A DNA stretch of 64,000 nt, from NCBI GenBank assembly GCA_021775735.1, contig JAJFHG010000012.1, positions 1-64,000 of the forward strand, given 5' to 3'. Below, in pieces: positions 53,001 through 61,458 of the stretch. Position 1 is the stretch's first letter. Every line of letters starts with the position of its first letter. The stretch comes from Hyphomicrobiaceae bacterium. GTDB taxonomy: Bacteria; Pseudomonadota; Alphaproteobacteria; Rhizobiales; Hyphomicrobiaceae. Both the position numbers and the translations under genes were made by a program. A model generated the notes under the pieces. That model had not been told where the DNA came from. It saw nothing but the letters and a program-made list of their open reading frames with translations, and ran no database searches.

Positions 53001-54044
53001 ATGACACATCAAACCGTACGATCGATTCTGAATACGCTGTCCCACCCAGTAATCTTGGTGGATGCCGGTCGGCGTATCAGATTGCTCAACGCTGCTGCCA
53101 TTGAACAATTTGGCGATGAACTGGAGGGGCAGGATTTTGTCCATGCGCTACGCGACCCGGAAGCGCTTGATTGTGTCGAACGTGTTCTTTCAGGCAGCCA
53201 GTCAGCCGAAGCTATTATTCAGTCAATGCTGCCAGTCCGAACAACACTGAAGATTTCTGCGGTACGCCCTGAAGGGGCTGAAGAACTTGATTGTCGGGCA
53301 GTTGTAACCGTCACCGACATTTCGCATATTTTCGAGGCTGAACAGATGCGCAGCGACTTTGTTGCAAATGTCAGCCATGAATTGCGTTCTCCGCTGACAT
53401 CGCTCACCGGCATTATTGAAACCCTGAAAGGTGCGGCAAAGGATGATGAGTCCGCACGACAGAAATTTCTCGAAATCATGGGCCGAGAAGCCGGCCGGAT
53501 GAACCGTTTGATTGGCGATTTGTTGTCTTTGTCGAAGGTTGAAGTGAATGCGCATGTACGCCCCGCTGGTCTGGTCGATCTGCCGAAATTGATGGAGCAA
53601 ACCGTTGCAACCTTCACGTCACGCAGTAAATCCAATCCACCTGACATTCGCTTCGAGACGTTAGGGTCACTTGATCTTGTTCCAGGGGATGCAGATGAGT
53701 TGACGCAGGTGTTTCACAATTTGATTGAGAATGCGGTTAAGTACGGAGTAGATGGCGCTCCGGTAAGGATTCGTCTTAGCGTTCTAGAGCAAGCTCCAGG
53801 GTTTCGTGGGAAAGCTGTTTCGATCTCTGTACGTGATCAAGGTGGTGGCATTGCGCCGCATCATATTCCGCGACTCACAGAGCGATTTTATCGGATTGAC
53901 GAGGGCCGCTCACGCAAACAAGGCGGCACGGGCCTCGGACTTGCGATCGTAAAACATATCGTCAATCGCCATTTGGGGCGCCTCCACATCGAAAGCGAAG
54001 TCGGTGTCGGCACGACGTTCACCGTGCACCTACCTGCTGCTTAA
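53001..54044 (+). CDS. phoR: Phosphate regulon sensor kinase PhoR, apparently without membrane anchor
   Basis: A 347-residue kinase: N-terminal PAS domain (ILNTLSHPVILVDAGRRIRLLNAAA), HisKA (FVANVSHELRSPLTSLTGIIETL) and the ATPase (FHNLIENAVKYG, DQGGGI, GTGLGLAIVKHIVNRH). It sits in front of pstS and shares the PhoB/PhoU context. Bacterial PhoR proteins usually begin with one or two membrane spans; here the PAS domain begins within 10 residues of the start, and an in-frame stop (TAA) lies about 24 bases before the ATG. It is therefore likely cytoplasmic or docks through partners such as PhoU. The ribosome-binding site is weak. Confidence 0.9.
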   Translation: MTHQTVRSILNTLSHPVILVDAGRRIRLLNAAAIEQFGDELEGQDFVHALRDPEALDCVERVLSGSQSAEAIIQSMLPVRTTLKISAVRPEGAEELDCRAVVTVTDISHIFEAEQMRSDFVANVSHELRSPLTSLTGIIETLKGAAKDDESARQKFLEIMGREAGRMNRLIGDLLSLSKVEVNAHVRPAGLVDLPKLMEQTVATFTSRSKSNPPDIRFETLGSLDLVPGDADELTQVFHNLIENAVKYGVDGAPVRIRLSVLEQAPGFRGKAVSISVRDQGGGIAPHHIPRLTERFYRIDEGRSRKQGGTGLGLAIVKHIVNRHLGRLHIESEVGVGTTFTVHLPAA

Positions 54045-54093
54045 GCGTATATTTTGGTGTCCTCGTCTTCACCCGTACGTGTGCCATCCACAG

Positions 54094-54122
54094 CTGTCAT
54101 CTAACTGTTACAAAACTGTCAT
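54094..54122 (+). promoter_or_regulatory. Pho box with three repeats upstream of pstS
   Basis: CTGTCAT-CTAA-CTGTTAC-AAAA-CTGTCAT: three 7-base repeats at 11-base period. This matches the PhoB consensus closely and lies 87 bases before the pstS ATG. It should activate the pst operon under phosphate starvation. Confidence 0.92.
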
Positions 54123-54208
54123 ATCTCCTATGCATCCAGCGCTTAGGGGAAGCGCATCGGCTGACAAGTGTGATCGGTCGAAGCGCGCCAAAGGAGGGCG
54201 TTTACACA

Positions 54209-55255
54209 ATGTTGAGATCGAAATCTCTGTTTACAGTAGCGATTCTCAGTGCAGGGGCACTGACAGCCGTATCCAATGCAGCAGTCGCTCGCGATCAGAT
54301 CAAGATCGTTGGGTCTTCAACGGTTTTTCCATTTGCAACAACGGTTGCTGAACGCTTTGGAAAATCAACTGACTTCAAAGCTCCGGTTGTTGAGAGCACA
54401 GGCTCAGGCGGTGGCTTGAAACTTTTCTGTGCTGGTGTTGGTGATGCGCATCCCGATATTACGAACGCATCACGTCGAATCAAAAAATCTGAAGTTGAGA
54501 AATGCGCTAAAAACGGCATCAAAGACATTGTTGAGGTCAAAATTGGCTACGACGGTATTGTTCTTGCAAATTCGCGCAAGTCTAAGCGCATGGAATTGAC
54601 ACTCAGGGACATTTTCTTGGCTTTGGCCAAGGATGTTCCAGACGGAGACGGCAAAACAAAACCAAATCCATACAAGACCTGGAAACAAGTCAACGCAGAT
54701 TTGCCTGACGTGAAGATCGAAGTTATGGGCCCACCACCAACGTCTGGTACGCGCGACGCCTTCGTTGAGCTCGCGATGGAAGGTGGTTGCAAGTCTTTTG
54801 ACTGGATCAAAGCGCTCAAAAAATCTGACAAGAAATCCTACAAAGCACTGTGTCATCGCATTCGTGAAGACGGCGCCTTTGTCGAAGCCGGAGAAAATGA
54901 CAACCTGATTGTGCAAAAACTGAACGCAAATCCATCTGCCTTCGGTGTGTTTGGCTTCAGCTTCCTGGATCAAAACTCAGATACGGTTCAAGGAAGCAAG
55001 ATCAGCGGTGTTGCACCGGAGTTTGAACTGATTGCAGATGGCAGCTATCCGGTTTCACGCTCCTTGTTTTTCTACGTTAAAAAAGAAAACATCGGCTCAA
55101 CCCCTGGCATTAAAGAATTTCTCGCAGAGTTTGCCAGCAATAAAGCATGGGGCCCGGAAGGATACCTTGCTGACAAGGGATTGATCCCAATGTCTGACCA
55201 AGAACGCAAGGAATGGTCGATGAAGGTAGAGAACCTTCAGAATCTTTCTATGTGA
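54209..55255 (+). CDS. pstS: Phosphate-binding protein PstS
   Basis: A periplasmic phosphate-binding protein of 348 residues. A signal peptide (FTVAILSAGALTAVSNAAVA) is followed by IKIVGSSTVFPFATTVAERFG and STGSGGGLKLFCAGVG (phosphate-binding loops), then PPTSGTRDAFVELAMEGG. The ATG at 54209 follows AAGGAGGG. It is the first gene of the Pst transporter, and a strong hairpin separates it from pstC, as often seen for highly expressed binding proteins. Confidence 0.95.
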   Translation: MLRSKSLFTVAILSAGALTAVSNAAVARDQIKIVGSSTVFPFATTVAERFGKSTDFKAPVVESTGSGGGLKLFCAGVGDAHPDITNASRRIKKSEVEKCAKNGIKDIVEVKIGYDGIVLANSRKSKRMELTLRDIFLALAKDVPDGDGKTKPNPYKTWKQVNADLPDVKIEVMGPPPTSGTRDAFVELAMEGGCKSFDWIKALKKSDKKSYKALCHRIREDGAFVEAGENDNLIVQKLNANPSAFGVFGFSFLDQNSDTVQGSKISGVAPEFELIADGSYPVSRSLFFYVKKENIGSTPGIKEFLAEFASNKAWGPEGYLADKGLIPMSDQERKEWSMKVENLQNLSM

Positions 55256-55264
55256 CTCGCTTTT

Positions 55265-55289
55265 GTAGGCAGGCGTTTTGCCTGCCTAC
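55265..55289 (+). terminator. Hairpin after pstS (attenuator or mRNA-stabilising)
   Basis: A perfect 10-bp stem (GTAGGCAGGC / GCCTGCCTAC) with a 5-base loop begins 10 bases after the pstS stop. No T-run follows, so it is more likely a 3-prime protecting hairpin or partial terminator that keeps pstS mRNA more abundant than pstCAB. Confidence 0.75.
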
Positions 55290-55334
55290 ATCGACTTTGA
55301 TGTTTTGTAGAATAATCTTCGAAGGGTCCAATTT

Positions 55335-56294
55335 ATGGCTGACGTACGCAGCGGCATAACAGATCTGACAAACAGTAAACGCTCTAGAACGCCAGAGCGA
55401 TTGATCATGCTTGTTCTGATTGCGTGCTCGCTGGTTGCTGTATTGGTGACCCTTGGTATTGTTTTTTCACTTGTTTTTGAATCTATTCGATTTTTCAACG
55501 CTGTGCCCGTTTCAGATTTTTTGTTTGGGCTTGATTGGAGTCCACAAACAGCAATCCGTGAGGATCAGGTTGGTTCTGGGGGAAGTTTTGGTGCGGTTCC
55601 ATTGATTACAGGAACGTTGCTTATCAGTGCGATTGCGATGGCCGTCGCAGCGCCACTGGGTTTGGCATCGGCAGTTTACCTTGCTGAATATGCAGAAAAA
55701 CGCACACGCGATATTGTTAAACCCATCTTGGAAATACTCGCTGGTATCCCAACGGTGGTTTACGGGTTTTTTGCAGCGTTGATGATTGCGCCCTACATAC
55801 GCATGACCGGGACGAGCCTCGGCTTAGAAGTCGCCTCAGAAAGTGCGTTGGCAGCAGGATTTGCAATGGGCATCATGATAGTCCCGCTTGTGTCCTCTCT
55901 ATCTGATGATGCCATAAACGCAGTACCTCAATCCCTACGTCATGCTTCTCTTGGACTTGGTGCGACACGTGCAGAAACGATCCGTCAGGTTATTCTTCCC
56001 GCTGCAACACCCGGCATTGCAGGCAGTCTTCTGCTGGCAGCGTCAACCGCTATTGGCGAAACCATGATCGTCGTGATGGCGGCAGGACTAGCCGCCAACT
56101 TGACAGTCAATCCTTTGGAAGCAGTGACGACTATTACAGCTCAAATTGTTGCGCTTCTGACAGGTGATCAGGAGTTTGATAGTGCGAAGACGTTGTCTGC
56201 ATTTGCACTTGGATTGCTGCTCTTCGTAATAACGTTGCTGCTGAACGTTGCTGCCTTGAAAATCGTGAAACATTATAGAGAGCAATATGACTAA
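55335..56294 (+). CDS. pstC: Phosphate ABC transporter permease PstC
   Basis: A 319-residue inner-membrane permease with six hydrophobic segments. The EAA loop is recognisable (SLSDDAINAVPQSLRHASLGLGATRAETIRQVILPAATPGIAGS). It forms the channel with PstA. It is compact, lacking the large N-terminal part of some alphaproteobacterial PstC. Its end overlaps the pstA start by 8 bases. Confidence 0.94.
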   Translation: MADVRSGITDLTNSKRSRTPERLIMLVLIACSLVAVLVTLGIVFSLVFESIRFFNAVPVSDFLFGLDWSPQTAIREDQVGSGGSFGAVPLITGTLLISAIAMAVAAPLGLASAVYLAEYAEKRTRDIVKPILEILAGIPTVVYGFFAALMIAPYIRMTGTSLGLEVASESALAAGFAMGIMIVPLVSSLSDDAINAVPQSLRHASLGLGATRAETIRQVILPAATPGIAGSLLLAASTAIGETMIVVMAAGLAANLTVNPLEAVTTITAQIVALLTGDQEFDSAKTLSAFALGLLLFVITLLLNVAALKIVKHYREQYD

Positions 56295-57546
56295 AAGTTT
56301 CACAGAAATGACCCCGGCGCTGAAGCGCAGGCACGCTGCTGAAACACGATTTCAATGGCTCGGTCGTCTGGCAATCTTGTTGGCAATTGGATTTCTGGTC
56401 ATCATGGTTGCGTCTATTGCATTTATTGGTGTTGGTGCACTTCGCCAGACTCATGTTGCTTTGGACGTGTTTCTGGACCCGGCCGAAATCGATTCTTCAA
56501 AGTTGAAAAACGCTGATTATGATGGCTTGGTCAAAGCGAGCCTCAGGAAAAAATTTCCGGAGATCACAAAACGCCGCGAGAAGCGCAAGCTCTACGGACT
56601 TGTTAGTTCTGATGCAGGTTACACACTGCGCGAACGGGTTCGCAATACTCCTGATCTCATAGGTCAAACTCAAAAGTTTTGGTTCCTGATGTCTGATGAC
56701 GTTGATCTTTTTATAAAGAGTGCCGCACCACCTGATGCAAATGAACAGGGACGTCGTATCTCCAACAAGGAATTGGCTTGGATCGACGCGTTCAGGAGTA
56801 CCGGTGATATCGAGACTCGGTTCAATTCACGCTTTTTTACATCAGGGGATTCGCGTGAGCCTGAGCTTGCAGGTATTTTGAGCGCTCTGGTCGGGTCGGC
56901 CTTTAGTCTGGTGGTTTGTTTTGCCTTGTCGTTCCCGGTTGGAATTTTGGCAGCTATTTATTTAGAAGAATTTTCACCTAGGAACCGATGGAGTGACCTC
57001 ATTGAGGTCAATATCAATAATCTGGCTGCGGTACCCTCGATTGTGTTTGGTCTTCTTGGGTTGGCTGTCTTGTTGAACACGTTTGGATTGCCCCGGTCTT
57101 CACCACTGGTTGGCGGCATCGTGCTCGCTCTGATGACACTTCCAACAATTATCATTGCATCTCGTGCTGCATTGCGAGCTGTCCCGCCATCTATTCGTGA
57201 AGCAGCGCTTGGGCTTGGTGCAAGTAGAATCCAGGCAACCTTTCATCATGTCGCGCCGTTGGCACTACCGGGTATGTTGACTGGAGCAATTGTTGGTATG
57301 GCGCGTGCGTTAGGAGAAACGGCACCACTCCTAATGATTGGAATGGTGGCCTTTATCGTTGATGTTCCTAAATCCGTGGTTGAACCTGCGACAGCACTTC
57401 CCGTTCAGATCTTTTTGTGGGCCGACAGCCCTGAACGGGCCTTTCTGGAAAAAACATGCGCGGCCATCATTGTTCTCTTGGCTTTCTTAGTCTTGATGAA
57501 TCTGGCTGCAATTCTTATGCGTAGAAAATTTGAACGGCGGTTTTAA
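56287..57546 (+). CDS. pstA: Phosphate ABC transporter permease PstA
   Basis: A 419-residue permease. After the first span ([23 protein letters not shown]) there is a soluble insertion of about 130 residues, which is probably periplasmic and is characteristic of the long alphaproteobacterial PstA. Five further spans and an EAA loop follow ([36 protein letters not shown]). Its stop lies 2 bases before the pstB ATG. Confidence 0.93.
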   Translation: MTKSFTEMTPALKRRHAAETRFQWLGRLAILLAIGFLVIMVASIAFIGVGALRQTHVALDVFLDPAEIDSSKLKNADYDGLVKASLRKKFPEITKRREKRKLYGLVSSDAGYTLRERVRNTPDLIGQTQKFWFLMSDDVDLFIKSAAPPDANEQGRRISNKELAWIDAFRSTGDIETRFNSRFFTSGDSREPELAGILSALVGSAFSLVVCFALSFPVGILAAIYLEEFSPRNRWSDLIEVNINNLAAVPSIVFGLLGLAVLLNTFGLPRSSPLVGGIVLALMTLPTIIIASRAALRAVPPSIREAALGLGASRIQATFHHVAPLALPGMLTGAIVGMARALGETAPLLMIGMVAFIVDVPKSVVEPATALPVQIFLWADSPERAFLEKTCAAIIVLLAFLVLMNLAAILMRRKFERRF

Positions 57547-57547
57547 A

Positions 57548-58378
57548 ATGTTGAGCATAAATACGATGCAAGAACCTGTATACGTTGAGACCCTGAGCGT
57601 TAAATCTGTGCACGACGAGGTCAAGCCGGTCATATCGGCCAAAGATGTCACTGTATCTTATGCCGACAAAGTTGCCCTCAATAGCGTTACATTGAATGTG
57701 CCAGCTAACCAGGTCACGTCTCTCATTGGTCCTTCAGGTTGCGGCAAGACAACATTCTTGCGCTGCTTGAACCGAATGAACGATCTCATCGACATTTGCC
57801 GTGTGCGCGGTGAAATTATTGTCGCTGGCCAGAATATCTATGATCCAGCCGTTGATGTCGTGACATTGCGTGCACACGTCGGCATGGTGTTTCAAAAGGC
57901 GAACCCGTTCCCGAAGTCGATATTCGAGAACGTTGCTTACGGTCTTCGTATTCACAATATGGCAGCATCAAAATCAGAGCTTGAAGACCGTGTCGAGCTG
58001 AGTTTGAAGCGGGCCGGACTTTGGGATGAGGTGTCTGATCGTCTCAACGATACAGGAACCGGTTTGTCAGGCGGTCAGCAACAAAGATTGTGTATTGCAC
58101 GCACAATTGCCGTTGAGCCGCAGGTCGTATTGATGGATGAGCCGTGTTCTGCCCTTGATCCGGTTGCGACAGCGCGTATCGAAGAGTTGATTGATGATCT
58201 GCGTGAAAAGTTCACGATCATTATCGTTACACACTCCATGCATCAGGCGGCTCGAATCTCGCAATCAACGGCGTTTTTCCACATGGGTGAATTGGTCGAG
58301 CATGGCCCGACCGAGAAAATTTTTACAACGCCGAAAGATACACGCACCGAAAGTTACATCACTGGTCGGATTGGCTAA
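57548..58378 (+). CDS. pstB: Phosphate ABC transporter ATPase PstB
   Basis: A 276-residue ABC ATPase: Walker [14 protein letters not shown]-loop [13 protein letters not shown], signature [13 protein letters not shown], Walker [14 protein letters not shown] and switch His THSMHQA. The CNRMNDL-type segment of PstB appears as [18 protein letters not shown]. It drives phosphate uptake. I use the ATG at 57548; another ATG at 57566 would also be compatible. Confidence 0.96.
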   Translation: MLSINTMQEPVYVETLSVKSVHDEVKPVISAKDVTVSYADKVALNSVTLNVPANQVTSLIGPSGCGKTTFLRCLNRMNDLIDICRVRGEIIVAGQNIYDPAVDVVTLRAHVGMVFQKANPFPKSIFENVAYGLRIHNMAASKSELEDRVELSLKRAGLWDEVSDRLNDTGTGLSGGQQQRLCIARTIAVEPQVVLMDEPCSALDPVATARIEELIDDLREKFTIIIVTHSMHQAARISQSTAFFHMGELVEHGPTEKIFTTPKDTRTESYITGRIG

Positions 58379-58392
58379 ACAGGAACAGCGCG

Positions 58393-59136
58393 ATGAATAC
58401 TGAACATATCGTCAAATCATTTGATGACGACCTCAAGAAAATCGAGAGCCTGATAGTTGAAATGGGCGGTCTCGTGGAAACACAAATTATTGACGCGATT
58501 ACAGCGCTCATACGCCATGATCATGAACTTGGAAAAAGAGTTCTCGCAAAAGATGTACGGATTGATGATCTTGAACTGGCTGTTGACGCAGCTGTTGTGC
58601 GCACCCTCGTTTTGCGCCAACCCAAGGCGCAAGATCTTCGTGCTGTTATTGCGGTCTTAAAGGTGGCTGGAAATCTTGAGCGCATTGGAGATTATGCCAA
58701 GAACATCGCAAAGCGGTCTGCAGTACTTGGCGATATCCGTTCAGTTGGCTCTTCTGACACTGTCCTGCGTGGTATGAGCCGGATTGTACAGGAAATGCTG
58801 AAAGATGTTCTGGATGCCTATGTGGCACGCGACATAACAACTGCTGATCAAGTGCGACTGCGGGATGAGGATGTGGATCAAATGCATAATACGCTGTTCC
58901 GCGAACTCCTCACCTACATGATGGAAGATCCACGCAGCATTACTCCGTGTATGCACCTGTTGTTTATCGCTAAAAACATTGAGCGCATGGGGGATCATAC
59001 AACAGGCATAGCTGAGCAGGTTCACTACATTATTGCTGGTTCTGTTCCTGACGACGAGCGTCCTAAGCATGATGTTACCAGCCTAGCCCTTCTTGAAGGC
59101 GACGGCACTAATGGTTCGAGTTCGAGCACGCTATGA
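58393..59136 (+). CDS. phoU: Phosphate transport regulator PhoU
   Basis: A 247-residue all-helical protein of two three-helix bundles. Each half has the metal-binding motif (LERIGDYAKNIAK and IERMGDHTTGIAEQV). It damps PhoR signalling when phosphate is plentiful. The C-terminal tail is short and Ser-rich. It starts 14 bases after pstB, and its stop overlaps the phoB ATG (ATGA). Confidence 0.96.
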   Translation: MNTEHIVKSFDDDLKKIESLIVEMGGLVETQIIDAITALIRHDHELGKRVLAKDVRIDDLELAVDAAVVRTLVLRQPKAQDLRAVIAVLKVAGNLERIGDYAKNIAKRSAVLGDIRSVGSSDTVLRGMSRIVQEMLKDVLDAYVARDITTADQVRLRDEDVDQMHNTLFRELLTYMMEDPRSITPCMHLLFIAKNIERMGDHTTGIAEQVHYIIAGSVPDDERPKHDVTSLALLEGDGTNGSSSSTL

Positions 59137-59837
59137 GTAAAGCTACCCAACCTCTCGTTCTCATCGTTGAAGATGAGCCTGACCAGCTGGAAGTATTGTC
59201 ATACAATATCAGTTCGGAGGGTTTTCGCTTGGTGACAGCCAAGGATGGCGATGAAGCATTGTTGATCGTTGAAGAGCAACGACCAGATGTGATCATACTC
59301 GACTGGATGCTGCCCAATGTTTCAGGAATCGAAGTTTGTCGTCAGTTGAAATCACGCAGCACTACGAGATCAACGCCAATTCTTATGCTGACCGCACGTG
59401 GAGATGAAACGGACCGCGTTCGTGGTTTGGAAACCGGTGCCGATGATTATGTTGTGAAGCCATACTCGGTTAACGAGCTCGTCGCACGTGTGCGCGGTCT
59501 TTTGCGTCGCTCACGTCCCGCCAGCGTTGATCAAACACTTTCTTACGGCGAGCTGCACATGGATCTTGTTCAGCACAAGGTTGTGCTAGCCGGAACAAGA
59601 GTAAAGTTAGGCCCAACTGAATTTCGTCTCCTCACGACCTTCTTGGAAAATCCAGGGCGTGTGTGGGAAAGAGAGCAGTTGCTCGATCGCGTTTGGGGCC
59701 ACGATGCCGATGTTGACCTTAGGACCGTTGATGTCCATGTGGGTCGTTTGCGCAAAGCTCTGCAAGTTCCAGAGCAACGGAGCTCGCTCATTCGAACCGT
59801 ACGCGGTGTTGGTTATTCACTCGATAGCGAAGGCTAA
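59133..59837 (+). CDS. phoB: Phosphate regulon response regulator PhoB
   Basis: A 234-residue OmpR-family regulator: acidic pocket (VLIVEDEPDQLEV), phospho-Asp (VIILDWMLPNVSG), Lys in VVKPYSVNELVARV, and the winged helix with LGPTEFRLLTTFLENPGRVWEREQLLDRVWG. With the PhoR, PhoU and Pst genes in one operon its identity is firm. Its binding sites are the Pho boxes at 54094 and probably 52794. Confidence 0.96.
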   Translation: MSKATQPLVLIVEDEPDQLEVLSYNISSEGFRLVTAKDGDEALLIVEEQRPDVIILDWMLPNVSGIEVCRQLKSRSTTRSTPILMLTARGDETDRVRGLETGADDYVVKPYSVNELVARVRGLLRRSRPASVDQTLSYGELHMDLVQHKVVLAGTRVKLGPTEFRLLTTFLENPGRVWEREQLLDRVWGHDADVDLRTVDVHVGRLRKALQVPEQRSSLIRTVRGVGYSLDSEG

Positions 59838-59851
59838 AGCGGACGAACGCC

Positions 59852-61132
59852 TTAGTTCGAAAGATAGAGTGCTGAAATTGAGAGTGCGATATTGCGAAAC
59901 GCCTGCTTGAGATCATCGCCGTCGGCAGCATCAAAGTACTTATTCGGGTCTGTTGCGCAGCTTGTCAAAACCTCTTCCGCTGTAGAACCCTCGCCAAGTT
60001 CAAAGCCGACCGTATATACCGTAATTCCGCTCGCCTTCATGTTCGTGCAAATTGATTTTGCTTGCGCGGAGGCGTCGCCATCACCATTGCCATTGTAGTG
60101 CGTGTTATACTCACCATCAGTCATCAAAATCGCGATCTTCCTGGTCGTCTCTGTGTTGTAGGCCGCCGGGACGCTCTCAGCCGGCCAAACATTGGCCCAT
60201 TTGGGAGACAATGCGTACCAAGCAAAAGCGGTTCCGATATGTCCGGCGGTGTAGCCATTGGCCACAAAGCTATCAACAAGACTATTGAGAACGGCTTTGT
60301 TGTTGGTCAGCGGTTGAATAGAGGCCGTGCTTGGGTTGCAGGGCAGCATCGCTGTCCACGAGTTTATATTTTTCTTTTGTTCGTAGACATGGACCTGCTT
60401 TCCAGGACCAGGGGCATCATCGGTTAGCTTTGCTGAGTCCGTTCGGTCGACTGCGCAAGGATGGTTGAAGTCAGCTGGATCTTTTCCGGTGATGGCACTG
60501 AACAATGGTGCACCAACGTTGACGGCATGCGCGAATGGGATGACGGCGACTTTTGATGTATAGCTAGACTGATTGTCCCAAACGACAATGTCGATTAGAT
60601 CCTTAGCGGCAATTTTCATATCTGAAATTTTAGTTCCAGCCATGGACCCGGTTACATCTAGCATCAATGAGATTTCAAAATTCACGCCAGCATTTCCGTT
60701 TACGGCCAGCTTGGCTTTGGAGTAGTCCGATCCGGATTCATCCAGAAGGGCTAGCTTGTCAATTTGAACGAGCTTGAGAAGGTACATCTCAATATCTGCA
60801 TTGCCTGTCGCAGTCACTGCGGTCTGATCGTCTGTGACGATAAACGAGATGGTGTCATTCATTGTAGCGATGCGGTTTTCGACGTTTTTATCGTAAACGC
60901 TTTGTGCTGCTGCAATAGCGCCATCGATATCAGATGAATCAATTTGTAGAGCACGACCAGCTGCGAGAACGGCGGCATCTAAAGCCGAAATGGTTTGCTG
61001 GCGCGCGTTATTCCAACGACCGATGTCAACCGCGCCACCGGCAGTGGCAAATAGCACGATTGCGAGAAGTCCAAAAAGTGGAGCCACTGCTCCGGAACGG
61101 GACTGGGCGAGGGATTTGATGTGAGCGCGCAT
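59852..61132 (-). CDS. TadG-like protein with von Willebrand factor A domain
   Basis: A 426-residue protein. The N-terminal TadE/TadG-type segment (SGAVAPLFGLLAIVLFATAGGAVDIGRWNNARQQ) is a membrane-spanning pilin-like helix, and a vWA domain follows with the metal-site motif LMLDVTGSMAGTKI and later LMTDGEYNTHYNGNGDGDA. Similar proteins belong to Flp/Tad pilus or adhesion systems. No other tad genes are present in the window, so it is a stand-alone copy. The ATG at 61132 (GGAAATAAG upstream) is preferred to 61144. Confidence 0.87.
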   Translation of the reverse strand: MRAHIKSLAQSRSGAVAPLFGLLAIVLFATAGGAVDIGRWNNARQQTISALDAAVLAAGRALQIDSSDIDGAIAAAQSVYDKNVENRIATMNDTISFIVTDDQTAVTATGNADIEMYLLKLVQIDKLALLDESGSDYSKAKLAVNGNAGVNFEISLMLDVTGSMAGTKISDMKIAAKDLIDIVVWDNQSSYTSKVAVIPFAHAVNVGAPLFSAITGKDPADFNHPCAVDRTDSAKLTDDAPGPGKQVHVYEQKKNINSWTAMLPCNPSTASIQPLTNNKAVLNSLVDSFVANGYTAGHIGTAFAWYALSPKWANVWPAESVPAAYNTETTRKIAILMTDGEYNTHYNGNGDGDASAQAKSICTNMKASGITVYTVGFELGEGSTAEEVLTSCATDPNKYFDAADGDDLKQAFRNIALSISALYLSN

Positions 61133-61458
61133 TCTTATTTCCATTAAACTCAGCGGATGTCCGGCATTGGTTTTTTTGTCGAGGCAAGCAGAGACTTTAC
61201 CCGGATAGTTGGAAATATATTCGGCTCTAAATATTTACAATTTTATACAGATTTGATCGACCCGCAGGGGTTGTGCAAGAACTCTGTTGGCAGACTAAAT
61301 AAATTATAAATGAAGGCTCCATATCTGCACATGCTCTTGACACGGTAGTAACCAATAACGTCACTGACCGGTTTCGTTTTTTTGTTCGCTTGTCTTTGTG
61401 CGTTGGTGAAATTTATCTTCGTGAAACACTAAAAACAGTGCAATCTAGCCTGGTTGCA
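61133..61458. other. Intergenic region without a gene
   Basis: About 325 bases between the TadG-like start and the end of the M50 gene. An AT-rich stretch (61215-61260) is probably the TadG promoter region. No real coding frame is seen. Confidence 0.4.
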
